Source of the DNA: UBA9926 sp038131595
Lineage (GTDB): Bacteria > Pseudomonadota > Gammaproteobacteria > Pseudomonadales > Azotimanducaceae
Reading direction: 5' to 3'
NCBI GenBank assembly: GCA_038131595.1
Contig: JAYPPR010000008.1
Location: 1,550,001-1,614,000 of the forward strand
Length of the DNA stretch: 64,000 bases
The translations under genes and the position numbers were made by a program. A model generated the notes under the pieces. It was not told the origin of the DNA, did not search any database, and was given only the letters and a program-made list of their open reading frames with translations. Of this stretch, positions 1-9,505 are shown piece after piece; position 1 is the first letter of the stretch; each line of letters starts with the position of its first letter.

Positions 1-989
1 GCGTTATCGAGGCGAATGCGCTGTTTTTTTTCTGGGCCACGATACCCATGTCGTCGGTCATACTCATTGAGTTTGCGTGTGAGCGCCGCTTCCGCGGCCT
101 CTTGCATTTGGCTATCGAGCGTCGTCTGGACGTTTAATCCAGTGGAGTAGGCCTCCCGACCGAAGCGTTCGAGAATATCGGTGCGGACTTGTTCTGCAAC
201 ATAGAGGGCCGAGAGTTCGATCTGCCGACTATATACCCGGGCAGTAATGGGTGCTCGCCTAGCTTCATCAAATGCCCGTTGGGTGATGGAACCCTGTTCC
301 AGCATGCGCCTAAGAATGAGGTTCCTCCGCGCAAGCGCTCTCGATGGCCCGTTGATGGGATTGCCCGCCTCGGGTGCTTTCGGGATGCCAGCGAGCATGG
401 CCGTTTGGGCTAAATTTAGCTCGCTGATGTCCTTGTCATAGTAGGTGTAAGCGGCTGCTTGAATGCCGTAGGCATGTTTGCCGAAAGGGATCATGTTTAG
501 GTAGAGGGTGAGAATTTCCTGTTTTGTCAATTCGCGCTCAAGCTTTATCGCAAGCAACATCTCCCTGAATTTCCTAATAAAACGAACTTGGCTGTCGCCC
601 GATATATTCTTGACTAGCTGCATCGTAATCGTCGACGCGCCAGTTTTTATCTCGCCAGCATTGGCGACAAGCTGCCAGCTGGCATTCAGCAACGTGATGA
701 GATCGATTCCGCCGTGCTCGAAAAAGCGCTTGTCTTCGGTATCCAAAATGGCGTTGATGAATTGTGGTGGAATGTCCTCGTACCGAATGGGCATCAGCCG
801 TTCGCCATATTCCTGGATAAGACGGTTGTCACTGCTCAGAATTCTAAGTGGCGCTTTCAGGGCGACGTTCGTGAAGGATGAGATTTCAGGAATTTGTGGA
901 TTGAGATAAAGAAAGGCCCCCGCGAGTCCCATCGCTACGGAGAAGAAAAACGATGCCATGAGCCACCCTAACCATTTGAGCAAGATCAA
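1..989 (-). CDS. mrcA: Penicillin-binding protein 1A, N-terminal part (cut by window edge)
   Basis: This is the first ~329 residues of a class A penicillin-binding protein, a bifunctional murein glycosyltransferase/transpeptidase of the inner membrane. A membrane anchor lies at about residues 6-29. The GT51 glycosyltransferase domain follows, with the catalytic Glu at about residue 85 in EDKRFFEHGG, then GASTITMQLVKN, then RELTKQEILTLYLN. The transpeptidase domain lies beyond the left edge. The best start is TTG at 989: an in-frame TAG stands two codons upstream, AGGAG sits 8 nt before the TTG, and the first downstream ATG (959) would cut into the anchor. The gene diverges from pilM, as ponA does in Pseudomonas and relatives. 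Confidence 0.93.
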   Translation of the reverse strand, partial: MILLKWLGWLMASFFFSVAMGLAGAFLYLNPQIPEISSFTNVALKAPLRILSSDNRLIQEYGERLMPIRYEDIPPQFINAILDTEDKRFFEHGGIDLITLLNASWQLVANAGEIKTGASTITMQLVKNISGDSQVRFIRKFREMLLAIKLERELTKQEILTLYLNMIPFGKHAYGIQAAAYTYYDKDISELNLAQTAMLAGIPKAPEAGNPINGPSRALARRNLILRRMLEQGSITQRAFDEARRAPITARVYSRQIELSALYVAEQVRTDILERFGREAYSTGLNVQTTLDSQMQEAAEAALTRKLNEYDRRHGYRGPEKKQRIRLDN

Positions 990-1361
990 GGGCTATGCTC
1001 CTTAATCGGGGGGCAGCCATAAACGATATAGAGGGTTGATATTCGATGCATTGGATACAAGCAGTGGTTCGCTCCGTTGATTATATCGGGCGAACCTTTC
1101 TCTCGGTAGCGCGATCCCACTAAGGCTTGGCTAAATATCGACATTGAGTGGATGAGCGAGCGGTTTGCCACGCGTTGACCAAGTTGCTGGTGATGTCACT
1201 GAGGATGCCGTTTAGTGCGTTTTCAAGTACTCTAGGTGTGACGAAATCGGTTAAATGTTAGCGCCCCTCGTTAAGCAGAGTTGATCTTGGTTTGCCCAAG
1301 GCCAACGCCACGATTGGCTTGACCGATATGTTTAGGGCCGCGCGATGAGGAGGCGCGAGCA
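990..1361. promoter_or_regulatory. Divergent intergenic region between mrcA and pilM
   Basis: This 372-bp gap separates two divergent genes and must hold both promoters. For mrcA, the minus strand carries a perfect TATAAT at plus coordinates 1080-1085, but I see no convincing -35 box 16-18 bp upstream of it. For pilM, only the ribosome binding site GAGGAGG, 8 nt before the ATG at 1362, is clear. I see no credible gene in the gap. Confidence 0.4.
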
Positions 1362-2429
1362 ATGTTTGAGTTTCTTAGAAAGACGCCGACCGTTGTGGGG
1401 CTGGATATCAGTTCGACCGCTGTGAAGCTCCTAGAACTCTCGCAGGATAAAGGACAATACCGCGTCGAGAGCTACGGGGTAGAGGTGATTCCTGAAAACG
1501 CGATTGTTGAAAAGAACATTGCGGACATTGATGCGGTCGGCGGAGCAATTAAACGCGTTCGCCAAAAGTCAAAGACCAAAGTGAAGGAAGTAGGCGTTGC
1601 CGTCGCTGGATCTTCGGTCATTACCAAGACCTTAGAGTTGGCCGCTAGCTTGTCAGAGGCCCAAATCGAAGAGCAATTACTCGACGATGCAGACAAGTAT
1701 ATTCCCTATCCCTTGGATGAGGTGGCGATGGATTTCCAGGTTCGCCGAGACCATGACCCAGAGGGCGAACTGGTTGACGTGTTGCTTGCGGCTTGTCGGC
1801 GGGAGAATATCGAGTCACGGGAAGAGGCGCTTGAATTAGGCGGCTTCAAGCCCGAAGTGATCGACATTGAGGCCCATTGCGTCCAGCGAGCCATGCAATT
1901 GATTGATGCCTCTGATAGTGATGAGCACGGTGAGGATGAGGTCGTAGCCATTGTCGATATTGGCGCCACCATGACCACGCTCTCTGTGCTAACCGGTACT
2001 GACCTGCCATATACCCGTGAGCAAATGTTTGGCGGCAGGCAGCTAACGGAAGAAATTCAAAAGCGCTACAACTTGAGTTTTGCTGAGGCAGGCGTTGCCA
2101 AAAAAACGGGAGACCTTCCCGAAGACTACGAATCCGAGGTCCTCATGCCGTTTAAGGAATCGCTTGTTCAACAGGTCATGCGCTCGCTACAGTTCTTTTA
2201 TTCGTCGAGCCGGTTTAACGATGTGGATCGAATTGTATTGGCCGGAGGGGTGGCCTCGACGCCAGGCTTAACCTCTCTGATCTCTTCAAGAATTGGCACG
2301 CCCTGCCAGGTTGCCAACCCATTCCAAGGCATGACGATTTCCGAGCGAGTTAACGAGACTGCATTAATGGCTGACGGGCCTGCGCTAATGATTGCTTGTG
2401 GTCTCGCGATGCGGGGTCTCAATCGATGA
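1362..2429 (+). CDS. pilM: Type IV pilus assembly protein PilM (actin-like ATPase)
   Basis: PilM is the cytoplasmic actin/FtsA-like member of the PilMNOP inner-membrane alignment complex, which binds the N-terminal tail of PilN. The 355-residue protein opens with VGLDISSTAVKLLELS, the family's phosphate-1 motif. It has a second nucleotide-binding segment near residue 195 (VAIVDIGATMTTLSVL) and an adenosine-type motif near residue 290 (IVLAGGVASTPGL). Length matches the family. The ATG has a strong GAGGAGG site 8 nt upstream. It is the first gene of pilMNOPQ, and its TGA overlaps the pilN start in an ATGA junction, so translational coupling is likely. Confidence 0.97.
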   Translation: MFEFLRKTPTVVGLDISSTAVKLLELSQDKGQYRVESYGVEVIPENAIVEKNIADIDAVGGAIKRVRQKSKTKVKEVGVAVAGSSVITKTLELAASLSEAQIEEQLLDDADKYIPYPLDEVAMDFQVRRDHDPEGELVDVLLAACRRENIESREEALELGGFKPEVIDIEAHCVQRAMQLIDASDSDEHGEDEVVAIVDIGATMTTLSVLTGTDLPYTREQMFGGRQLTEEIQKRYNLSFAEAGVAKKTGDLPEDYESEVLMPFKESLVQQVMRSLQFFYSSSRFNDVDRIVLAGGVASTPGLTSLISSRIGTPCQVANPFQGMTISERVNETALMADGPALMIACGLAMRGLNR

Positions 2430-2995
2430 AAGCGGTCGACCTGCAAATCAATTTATTACCTTGGCGCCAGAAGCGGCGTGAGTACCAGCAACGCCAATTC
2501 GTGAACGCATTGGCGCTTGTTGCCTTGGTGGGTGGATTCTTATTGGTTGTATGGTGGCAAATTCAGAGCAGCCAGATCGCAAAGCAGGATGAGAGAAACG
2601 CACTGCTCAAAGCCGAAATTGAAGTCTTTGAGGGCAAGATCAGGGAAATTAGGGCGCTCGCGAAGAAGCGGAAGGAATTGCTAGACCGAATGCGAGTCAT
2701 CCAAGAGCTACAGGGCAATCGGCCGGTGAGTGTCCGCTTATTCGATGAGATGGTGAGACAGCTTGGCGATAATGTCTATTTTGAAAAGATGTCTTTAAGG
2801 CAGACCCGGCTCGACATCACGGGGATTGCTGAGAGTAACAATCGAATATCAACGCAATTGCGCAATTTCACCGCATCCGAATGGTTCGATGGACCCAATG
2901 TTTCGAAGATTGATGCGTACCCAGCAGCTGGCCCCGAAGCTGGCCGGTTCGCCTTGACGGTCAACCTGACATTGCCTGAAGCGGAGGGTGATTGA
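2426..2995 (+). CDS. pilN: Type IV pilus assembly protein PilN
   Basis: PilN is a bitopic inner-membrane protein that links PilM to PilO in the type IV pilus alignment complex. The 189-residue product begins MKAVDLQINLLPWR; the conserved INLLPWR segment is the PilM-binding tail. A single membrane helix follows at about residues 26-46 (LALVALVGGFLLVVWW), then a coiled-coil stretch (about 50-85) and a periplasmic ferredoxin-like domain. The ATG at 2426 was chosen over an upstream in-frame ATG at 2396 because it overlaps the pilM stop as ATGA and gives the family N-terminus exactly. Confidence 0.96.
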   Translation: MKAVDLQINLLPWRQKRREYQQRQFVNALALVALVGGFLLVVWWQIQSSQIAKQDERNALLKAEIEVFEGKIREIRALAKKRKELLDRMRVIQELQGNRPVSVRLFDEMVRQLGDNVYFEKMSLRQTRLDITGIAESNNRISTQLRNFTASEWFDGPNVSKIDAYPAAGPEAGRFALTVNLTLPEAEGD

Positions 2996-3627
2996 TGGCG
3001 TTTAAAGACTCATTAGCTAAATTGCAGGAGATCGATCTAAGCGATATTGATCTTAATGATCTTGACTTCTCAGCGGCTGGGCAATGGCCAACGCCGGTGA
3101 AGGCGATCACCGGCATAGTAGTGTTTGCGGTGGTTCTAGCGCTCGGCTATTTCTTAATCATTAGCGACATGCAGTCGACACTCCAGAAGCGGCAAGCAGA
3201 GGAGCAGAGTTTACGATCAGATTTTGAGACGAAATATCTCCAATCCGCGAATTTGTTGGCTTACCGGGCGCAAGCAAAGGAGATGGAAGAGAAGTTCGAA
3301 ACGATATTAAGGCAGCTACCCTCGGATACGGAAATCCCCGGTTTGATCGAAGACATTTCTGCCGTTGGCACGAGTAATGGGCTGATCTTTTCGAAGATTG
3401 ATCTCCTACCCGAGCGAGTGCTCGAGTATTACGTCGAGAAGCCCATTCAAATCGAGGTAACGGGCAGCTACCACGACCTCGGCGCGTTTGTAAGCGATAT
3501 TGCTGATTTGTCTAGGATTGTGACGCTCCACGACTTTGATATTGCGCCCTCCGGCTCACAGCGAGACGGTAGAGGTCTTCTAAAGATGGCGATCCGCGCG
3601 AAGACCTACCGATACAAGGACGACTGA
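2995..3627 (+). CDS. pilO: Type IV pilus assembly protein PilO
   Basis: PilO heterodimerises with PilN in the inner membrane and contacts the lipoprotein PilP. The 210-residue protein has an N-terminal cytoplasmic stretch rich in acidic and Leu residues, a membrane helix at about residues 37-57 (ITGIVVFAVVLALGYFLI), a coiled coil, and a periplasmic domain ending near the C-terminus. The start is the ATG at 2995, whose A is the last base of the pilN TGA (TGATG). A TTG three bases earlier is less likely. Confidence 0.95.
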   Translation: MAFKDSLAKLQEIDLSDIDLNDLDFSAAGQWPTPVKAITGIVVFAVVLALGYFLIISDMQSTLQKRQAEEQSLRSDFETKYLQSANLLAYRAQAKEMEEKFETILRQLPSDTEIPGLIEDISAVGTSNGLIFSKIDLLPERVLEYYVEKPIQIEVTGSYHDLGAFVSDIADLSRIVTLHDFDIAPSGSQRDGRGLLKMAIRAKTYRYKDD

Positions 3628-3630
3628 TTC

Positions 3631-4200
3631 ATGATGTTTGCGGCCGACAATCATTTGAAAGGGAATCGCTCGGGAGCACAAAAAGTCTTGGCGCTGGCAA
3701 CTTTCTTAACGCTGGCTGGCTGTAGCGGGGGAGATCATCTAGCCGACGTTAGAGGTTTTATGAAGGATGTGACCGCGCGGCCGGTTCCATCCATTAAGCC
3801 ATTACCGGAATTTAAGCCTTACGAGGCGTTCAAGTATGGTGCAGCGAATCAACGAAGTCCGTTTCAGCCACCCATGGTGATTCCTGATGACTCGCGAGGT
3901 AATGCGCCGTCGCTTGTTCAGCCTCCCGCAAATCATGAGCGGGCCTATCTTGAGCAATTCAACATTGCGTCGCTCTCTCTGGTGGGTTCATTGGAAATCG
4001 GATCTTCTTACTATGGATTGATCAAAGATCAAGATGGTCTGATCCATCAGGTCGGTGTGGGTGATTACATCGGTACCCAGTGGGGACGCATCGAGCGAAT
4101 TGAAGAGGCTCACGTGGAACTCGTTGAGATTGTGAGCAACGGTGGAGGGGGTTGGCTACGACGCCCTAGGACCATTGAAATGAATCAGACGGGTGAATGA
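3631..4200 (+). CDS. pilP: Type IV pilus lipoprotein PilP
   Basis: PilP is the inner-membrane lipoprotein that joins the PilMNO complex to the secretin PilQ. The 189-residue product has a lipoprotein signal ending in a lipobox (FLTLAGC, Cys at about residue 30), a flexible proline-rich stretch (PVPSIKPLPEFKPYEAFKY), and the C-terminal beta-rich HR domain, with GLIKDQDGLIHQVGVGDYIG typical of the family. Two adjacent ATG codons at 3631 and 3634 are both possible starts. It follows pilO by 3 nt. Confidence 0.95.
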   Translation: MMFAADNHLKGNRSGAQKVLALATFLTLAGCSGGDHLADVRGFMKDVTARPVPSIKPLPEFKPYEAFKYGAANQRSPFQPPMVIPDDSRGNAPSLVQPPANHERAYLEQFNIASLSLVGSLEIGSSYYGLIKDQDGLIHQVGVGDYIGTQWGRIERIEEAHVELVEIVSNGGGGWLRRPRTIEMNQTGE

Positions 4201-4248
4201 TGACGATCAACTTACAACCCCCCGACATTCGGCCGCGAGGACACTTTG

Positions 4249-6414
4249 ATGAAATACTCATTCATGAATGTGCTTGGTCGCCTCCATAGGCGCTCGCGCA
4301 ATAAAAGACTCCAGGGCCGAAGTGCTGGATTAAGCCTCTGCCTAACAATGTGTGTGTTATTGGCTAGCCCGGCTTCATGGGCTGCGACACTCGATTCCAT
4401 AGATTTTGCAACCCAATCTGGAGACCGATTTGAGATCATGCTTGGTTTCGATGGCGCTCCCCCCGAGCCCGTCTCATACGCCATTGAATCACCCGCTAGG
4501 ATCTCGATTGATCTGGTGGGCGTCCAGAGTCAACTAGAAAAGAAGTACTACCGAATTGGAGAGGGTAGTGCCCAGACGGTGGCTGTGCTCGAGGGAGAGG
4601 ATCGAACCCGGATTATCGTGTCCCTGCCGCAGATGGTGCCCCACGAAGTCACCACGTTGGGTCGTCAAATGGTTGTGTCAGTGGGCCGCGATCTAGATCG
4701 AACAGGGTCTCAAGCGTCAGCCTCGCAAAGCCGAACGGAAGAACTCATAGCCTTTAGGCGGGGCGAGCAAGGGGAAGGGCGTGTAGTCCTCCGGTTGCCT
4801 TCCGAGCAGACGGAAGTTGATATCAGGCAGGAAGCAGGCAATTTGTTGTTGACCTTGGTTGGGGTCGAAACAAGTGCCGCTCAGCAGACGCAACTCGACG
4901 TGACTGATTTTGGTACCCCAATTGATCGAATCGAGCGCGCGAGAATAGCCATGGGGACTGAAGTTCGCGTTGTTATGAATCAGGTCTTTGATTATCTCGC
5001 TTACCAGTCTGGGCAAGAATTGGTGATTGATGTCGCAGCTGAAGGCGAGAGCCCTCTTCAGCAAGAAGCCATTGGCGAAGTGGTGTACGAGGGTGAAAAG
5101 ATATCGCTCAACTTCCAGAACATTGAAGTTCGGGCCGTGCTGCAAATCGTCGCCGACTTTGCCAATTTAAATCTGGTCGCGAGTGACGCGGTCGCTGGAG
5201 AAATCACACTCCGATTGAAGACAGTGCCATGGGATCAGGCCCTCGATATCGTTTTAAAAACCAAGGGACTCGATAAGCGGCTTCAAGGTAACGTGCTCAT
5301 TGTGGCGCCTGCCGCAGATCTTGCTGCTCAGGAACTCGCTGAGTTAGAGAACAAGCAGCAAATTTCTGATTTAGCACCGCTGCGCACCGAACTCATTCGC
5401 GTGAAATATGCCAACGCCAGCGAAATTGTGGGAATGATTCAAGGGGGTGGTCAGGCCGGGCAAGCGGGCGCAAATAACTTTGGCGGCAACGCCAACCGAG
5501 GGCAAAACGGAGAAGAGGGCGCAGCCGGGATCCTCTCTGAGCGCGGGTCTGTCATCGTTGATGACCGGACGAATTCAATCATCCTGACCGAAACCCAAGA
5601 CCGGATCAATCAGTTGCGTCGCCTGCTTGAGCAGATTGATATCCCCGTTAAGCAAGTGCTCATCGAGGCGCGCATCGTTAAGGCAAGCGATAGCTTCAAG
5701 CGAGAGTCTGGCATCCGTTGGGGCAGTGCAGGGGACATCACCATGGGAGATGACAATGCATCGTTACTCTATGGAAACAACCTTGAAACCATTGGTGCCC
5801 TGCGTGCAGGAGAAGTGCCTGCAGATAATTTGATCGTCGATTTAGGAACCAGTTCAGGACGAACAGGCGGCATCGCCTTCGGCACGGTAGACAGCGACTT
5901 CTTGCTCGACCTTGAATTGGAACTCTACGAGAGTGAGGGCACTGGGGAGACGATTTCACGACCGACCATCATTACGTCGGATAAGAGTACTGCGTCTGTG
6001 AATTCTGGATCGCAAATTCCTTATCAGTCCGACACAGGCGGCGGCGCAACCGCGACGGCTTTTATTAATGCGACCGTTGGGCTGACCGTAACGCCTCAAA
6101 TCACGCCAGATGACCGGATTATTTTGCAGTTGAACGTCACGAATAATTCGCGAGGTGATCCTACCGCAGATGGTCCTCCGGCAATCGATACTGAGAGTAT
6201 TCAGACCGAGGTGATTGTCGATGATGGTGAAACGGTGGTGTTAGGCGGCCTTTATCAAACACGGACAGACTTGATTCAACAAAAAACGCCTGTCCTGGGT
6301 GACCTGCCAGTGCTAGGCCGATTGTTCCGAAACTCGGCCAGAACCAACGATAAAGATGAGCTGCTCATTTTTATCACGCCCCGGATCATCCGTGAGGGCG
6401 TGGGCGTCCGTTAA
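4249..6414 (+). CDS. pilQ: Type IV pilus secretin PilQ
   Basis: PilQ forms the outer-membrane secretin channel through which the type IV pilus emerges. The protein has 721 residues. After a signal peptide ending near residue 46 (SPASWA) come two AMIN domains (about 47-150 and 165-265), which bind peptidoglycan. An STN/N0 domain (about 285-360) and a secretin N1 domain (about 385-480) follow, with a Gly/Asn-rich insert. The C-terminal secretin domain is marked by VIVDDGETVVLGGLY and PVLGDLPVLGRLF. The ATG at 4249 has GAGGA 8 nt upstream. The 48-nt gap after pilP shows no terminator. Confidence 0.97.
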   Translation: MKYSFMNVLGRLHRRSRNKRLQGRSAGLSLCLTMCVLLASPASWAATLDSIDFATQSGDRFEIMLGFDGAPPEPVSYAIESPARISIDLVGVQSQLEKKYYRIGEGSAQTVAVLEGEDRTRIIVSLPQMVPHEVTTLGRQMVVSVGRDLDRTGSQASASQSRTEELIAFRRGEQGEGRVVLRLPSEQTEVDIRQEAGNLLLTLVGVETSAAQQTQLDVTDFGTPIDRIERARIAMGTEVRVVMNQVFDYLAYQSGQELVIDVAAEGESPLQQEAIGEVVYEGEKISLNFQNIEVRAVLQIVADFANLNLVASDAVAGEITLRLKTVPWDQALDIVLKTKGLDKRLQGNVLIVAPAADLAAQELAELENKQQISDLAPLRTELIRVKYANASEIVGMIQGGGQAGQAGANNFGGNANRGQNGEEGAAGILSERGSVIVDDRTNSIILTETQDRINQLRRLLEQIDIPVKQVLIEARIVKASDSFKRESGIRWGSAGDITMGDDNASLLYGNNLETIGALRAGEVPADNLIVDLGTSSGRTGGIAFGTVDSDFLLDLELELYESEGTGETISRPTIITSDKSTASVNSGSQIPYQSDTGGGATATAFINATVGLTVTPQITPDDRIILQLNVTNNSRGDPTADGPPAIDTESIQTEVIVDDGETVVLGGLYQTRTDLIQQKTPVLGDLPVLGRLFRNSARTNDKDELLIFITPRIIREGVGVR

Positions 6415-6426
6415 ATTGGTTGCGTT

Positions 6427-6972
6427 ATGGAGTTAGTCGGATACGAGAGGCTGTCTCTTGTTGGACCCATGGCATCTGGGAAAACTACGCTTGGGCGTCT
6501 CTTGGCCCGTCAGTTAGGACTCCAATTCGTTGATTCCGATCATGAGATTGAGCGCCGAAATGGCGTCTCTATCGCTACTATTTTCGATATCGAGGGAGAA
6601 GACGCGTTCCGCGACAGGGAGGAGCGAGCCATCGATGAGTTGATGGATCGTCAAGGAGTGCTGGTAGCGACTGGCGGAGGGGTTGTCCTCCGTGAAGCTA
6701 ACCGGGTCCGGCTGAGGCAAGAAAGTCTTGTTTTGTTCCTCAATCCCGACCTCGAGACTCAGATCAAACGAACACTGACTGACCGAAAGCGACCGCTACT
6801 GCAAGGTAAAGACAAGGCCGCTGTGTTGAAAGAGATGCGTGTTGCGAGGTATCCCCTGTACCGTCAAGTCGCTGATATTGAAATCCCTGTTGATAACCGA
6901 CCAGGAAAGAAAATGATGGACTCGATCTTAAAGCGCCTGAATCGAAAAGGATTAGTTTCTGATGAAGGCTGA
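6427..6972 (+). CDS. aroK: Shikimate kinase
   Basis: Shikimate kinase phosphorylates shikimate at O3 with ATP, step five of the chorismate pathway. The 181-residue protein shows the Walker A loop GPMASGKTT near the N-terminus, the shikimate-binding DSDHEIERR segment, the Arg in FRDREERAI, the glycine-rich VATGGGVVL, and the LID TDRKRPLLQ. It lies 12 nt after pilQ, and its 3' end overlaps aroB by 11 nt, so pilMNOPQ-aroKB is probably one transcription unit, as in other gammaproteobacteria. Confidence 0.97.
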   Translation: MELVGYERLSLVGPMASGKTTLGRLLARQLGLQFVDSDHEIERRNGVSIATIFDIEGEDAFRDREERAIDELMDRQGVLVATGGGVVLREANRVRLRQESLVLFLNPDLETQIKRTLTDRKRPLLQGKDKAAVLKEMRVARYPLYRQVADIEIPVDNRPGKKMMDSILKRLNRKGLVSDEG

Positions 6973-8059
6973 TACGACCTGGGTCGAGTTACCGGACAGT
7001 CGATACCCTATTTTGTTCGAAACAGGATCTTTGTCTCATCGAGCGAGTGCCCCAAACCGCTTGAACGAGTTTGTTGGCGAATCGGTGTTAATTGTTAGTA
7101 ATCAGACCATCGCCGACCGGTATGCGGCGCCGCTAATCGATATGTTATCTGGTCTGAAAGTGGACCTTCACCTGATCCCTGAGGGTGAGGCGCACAAAAC
7201 GCTCGGTGAATTGGAGCGCATCATCGAGACTCTGCTGCGGGCCGGTCACACGCGGGAAACCTCACTCATCGCGCTTGGCGGAGGCGTCGTGGGCGATATG
7301 ACGGGTTTTGCCGCAGCCATTTATCAGCGCGGCGTCCCCTTTATCCAGATTCCAACAACGCTGCTCGCACAAGTCGACTCTTCAGTCGGCGGAAAAACAG
7401 CAGTGAACCATTTGCTTGGCAAAAACATGATTGGCGCATTCCATCAACCCGAAGCGGTGCTGATAGATGTAGGAGTACTGCGCTCGCTCCCCGCAAAAGA
7501 ATTCGCAGCAGGGATGGCAGAAGTCGTTAAACATGCGCTACTTGCCGATGCCGACTATTTGACGTGGCTTGAAGCGCATATCGACGCAATAAAAGCGCTG
7601 GATAGTACTGTGCTGACAGAGATGGTCCGCAAGAGCTGCGAGATAAAGTCGCGCATCGTCGCGGCGGACGAAAAAGAAAAAGGTCAGAGAGCGCTGCTCA
7701 ATCTCGGACATACGTTTGGCCATGCAATCGAGACGTTGGTGGGCTATGGCGAGATCTTGCATGGTGAGGCGGTGGCGATTGGCACTGTAATGGCCGCAAC
7801 GCTGTCTAGCCGCCACGGAATGATCGAGGCTGACGAGGTGACGAGGATCGAATCGTTACTGCAGGCATTCAACCTGCCAACGCGAGTACAGCAACCCATC
7901 AGCGTTGATGCATTTTTGACAGCCATGGGACGTGATAAAAAAGCGACAGCACAAGGTCTACGGCTTATTTTGCTGAAAGCGCTGGGCGAGGCAGTGGTTG
8001 TCAGTGAGTTTGACGAGCAGCATTTGAATGCGGTGCTTAGCGAGAGTCTCTCGGGTTAG
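6962..8059 (+). CDS. aroB: 3-dehydroquinate synthase
   Basis: AroB converts DAHP to 3-dehydroquinate using NAD+ and a divalent metal, step two of the chorismate pathway. The 365-residue protein shows the NAD-binding GGGVVGDMTGF, the active-site stretch QIPTTLLAQVDSSVGGKT, the metal-ligand Glu in AAGMAEVVKH, and metal-ligand histidines in NLGHTFGHAIE and LHGEAVAIG. It is usually followed by damX in gammaproteobacteria. Here its stop overlaps the gltD stop by four bases on the opposite strand. Confidence 0.97.
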   Translation: MKADTTWVELPDSRYPILFETGSLSHRASAPNRLNEFVGESVLIVSNQTIADRYAAPLIDMLSGLKVDLHLIPEGEAHKTLGELERIIETLLRAGHTRETSLIALGGGVVGDMTGFAAAIYQRGVPFIQIPTTLLAQVDSSVGGKTAVNHLLGKNMIGAFHQPEAVLIDVGVLRSLPAKEFAAGMAEVVKHALLADADYLTWLEAHIDAIKALDSTVLTEMVRKSCEIKSRIVAADEKEKGQRALLNLGHTFGHAIETLVGYGEILHGEAVAIGTVMAATLSSRHGMIEADEVTRIESLLQAFNLPTRVQQPISVDAFLTAMGRDKKATAQGLRLILLKALGEAVVVSEFDEQHLNAVLSESLSG

Positions 8060-9495
8060 GGAAGCTCTGTTTCGCCCATCAGGTCGCGGTCAATCTCCCG
8101 AGCAGCTTCTCGCCCCTCGTTGATGGCTCGCACTACGAGGTCCTGACCACGTCGACAGTCTGAAGCAGCATACACTCGAGCCACCGACGTTTTGTAATCG
8201 GTCTTGCTGGCTTTGAAGTTCCCTCGCTCATCAATGTCGAGGCCTAGACCATCGTTGATGTAGTGCTCGGGCTGGAGAAAGCCCATCGAGAGCAGAACAA
8301 GATCTGCTTCCCAGGTTCTCTCGCTTCCTGGTATTTCTTCAAGTTTGTCATTGACGTCGACGGTTACGACGCCGGTGAGCGTTCCTTCGTCATCCCGAAC
8401 AAAATGCTTACTCATGACTGAATATTCTCTGGGGTCGTCGCCGAACCGATTGGCAGCCTCAGAGTGTCCGTAATCCACTCGGTAAATGCGGGGCCAAAGG
8501 GGCCACGGGTTGTTAGCAGCTCTTTCAGCAGGGGGCTGGGGCAGCAACTCAAAATTCACCAGACTTTCACAGCCATGTCTGAGTGACGTGCCGATACAAT
8601 CCGTTCCCGTATCACCGCCGCCGATGACGATGACCTTTTTACCCTTGGCAGAAATATATTGGCCATCTTCAAGATTTGAATCCAGAAGGCTCTTCGTGTT
8701 GGCCGTTAAGAATTCCATCGCGAGATGGACTCCGGGTCCTTCTCTTCCTGGAATCGGCAGATCCCTTGCGAGTGTCGCGCCAGTTGCAAGTAGCACCGAA
8801 TCAAAGGACTCGAGTAGTGAGTGCACACTCTCATCAACACCGATGTCGCAGTTAACACGAAACTCGATCCCTTCCTCGCGCATGATCTGAACGCGACGCT
8901 CGACAGTCTCCTTGTCTAACTTCATGTTGGGAATGCCATACATGAGGAGGCCGCCGATCCGGTCGGCGCGTTCAAACACCGTCACTTGGTGACCGGCTTT
9001 GTTGAGCTGTGCCGCCGCGGCTAAGCCGCAGGGTCCTGATCCAACAACGGCCACTGACTTGCCTGTGCGTTTCTCTGGCGGTTCAGGTACAACCCAACCT
9101 TCTTCGAAGCCTCGATCGATGATCGATGCCTCGATATTTTTGATGGTGACGGCAGGGTTCGTGATACCAAGCACGCAAGCGCCTTCACAGGGCGCAGGAC
9201 ACACTCGTCCGGTGAACTCGGGGAAATTGTTGGTTTTGTGAAGCCGATCTAGTGCATCGCGCCACTGACCTCGATAGACCAAATCGTTCCACTCGGGGAT
9301 CAGATTCGAGATGGGGCAGCCATGATCGCTTTGGCAAAACGGTACGCCGCAATCCATGCACCGCGCGCCCTGAGTTTCAAGGTGCGATGGTTCCGGAACC
9401 GTATAAATTTCTTTGTAGTCGAGTAGGCGATCGGCTTCCGCCCGATAAGGAACGGTCGATCGATCGAATTCTTTGAAACCTGTTGCTTTACCCAT
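8056..9495 (-). CDS. gltD: Glutamate synthase (NADPH) small chain
   Basis: GltD takes electrons from NADPH through FAD and passes them to GltB by iron-sulfur clusters. The 479-residue protein starts with the Fe-S domain: CMDCGVPFCQ and, further on, CPAPCEGACVLG. An FAD-binding motif VAVVGSGPCGLAAAAQ lies near residue 150 and an NADPH motif VIVIGGGDTGTDCIG near residue 290. It starts 10 nt after the gltB stop with a GGAAG ribosome site, so the two subunits are co-transcribed. Confidence 0.97.
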   Translation of the reverse strand: MGKATGFKEFDRSTVPYRAEADRLLDYKEIYTVPEPSHLETQGARCMDCGVPFCQSDHGCPISNLIPEWNDLVYRGQWRDALDRLHKTNNFPEFTGRVCPAPCEGACVLGITNPAVTIKNIEASIIDRGFEEGWVVPEPPEKRTGKSVAVVGSGPCGLAAAAQLNKAGHQVTVFERADRIGGLLMYGIPNMKLDKETVERRVQIMREEGIEFRVNCDIGVDESVHSLLESFDSVLLATGATLARDLPIPGREGPGVHLAMEFLTANTKSLLDSNLEDGQYISAKGKKVIVIGGGDTGTDCIGTSLRHGCESLVNFELLPQPPAERAANNPWPLWPRIYRVDYGHSEAANRFGDDPREYSVMSKHFVRDDEGTLTGVVTVDVNDKLEEIPGSERTWEADLVLLSMGFLQPEHYINDGLGLDIDERGNFKASKTDYKTSVARVYAASDCRRGQDLVVRAINEGREAAREIDRDLMGETELP

Positions 9496-9505
9496 CTGTC
9501 ACTTC

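Noticed and set aside
4717..5145. 142-residue minus-strand open frame inside pilQ
   Set aside because: It is antisense to a well-supported secretin gene and has no recognisable domain.
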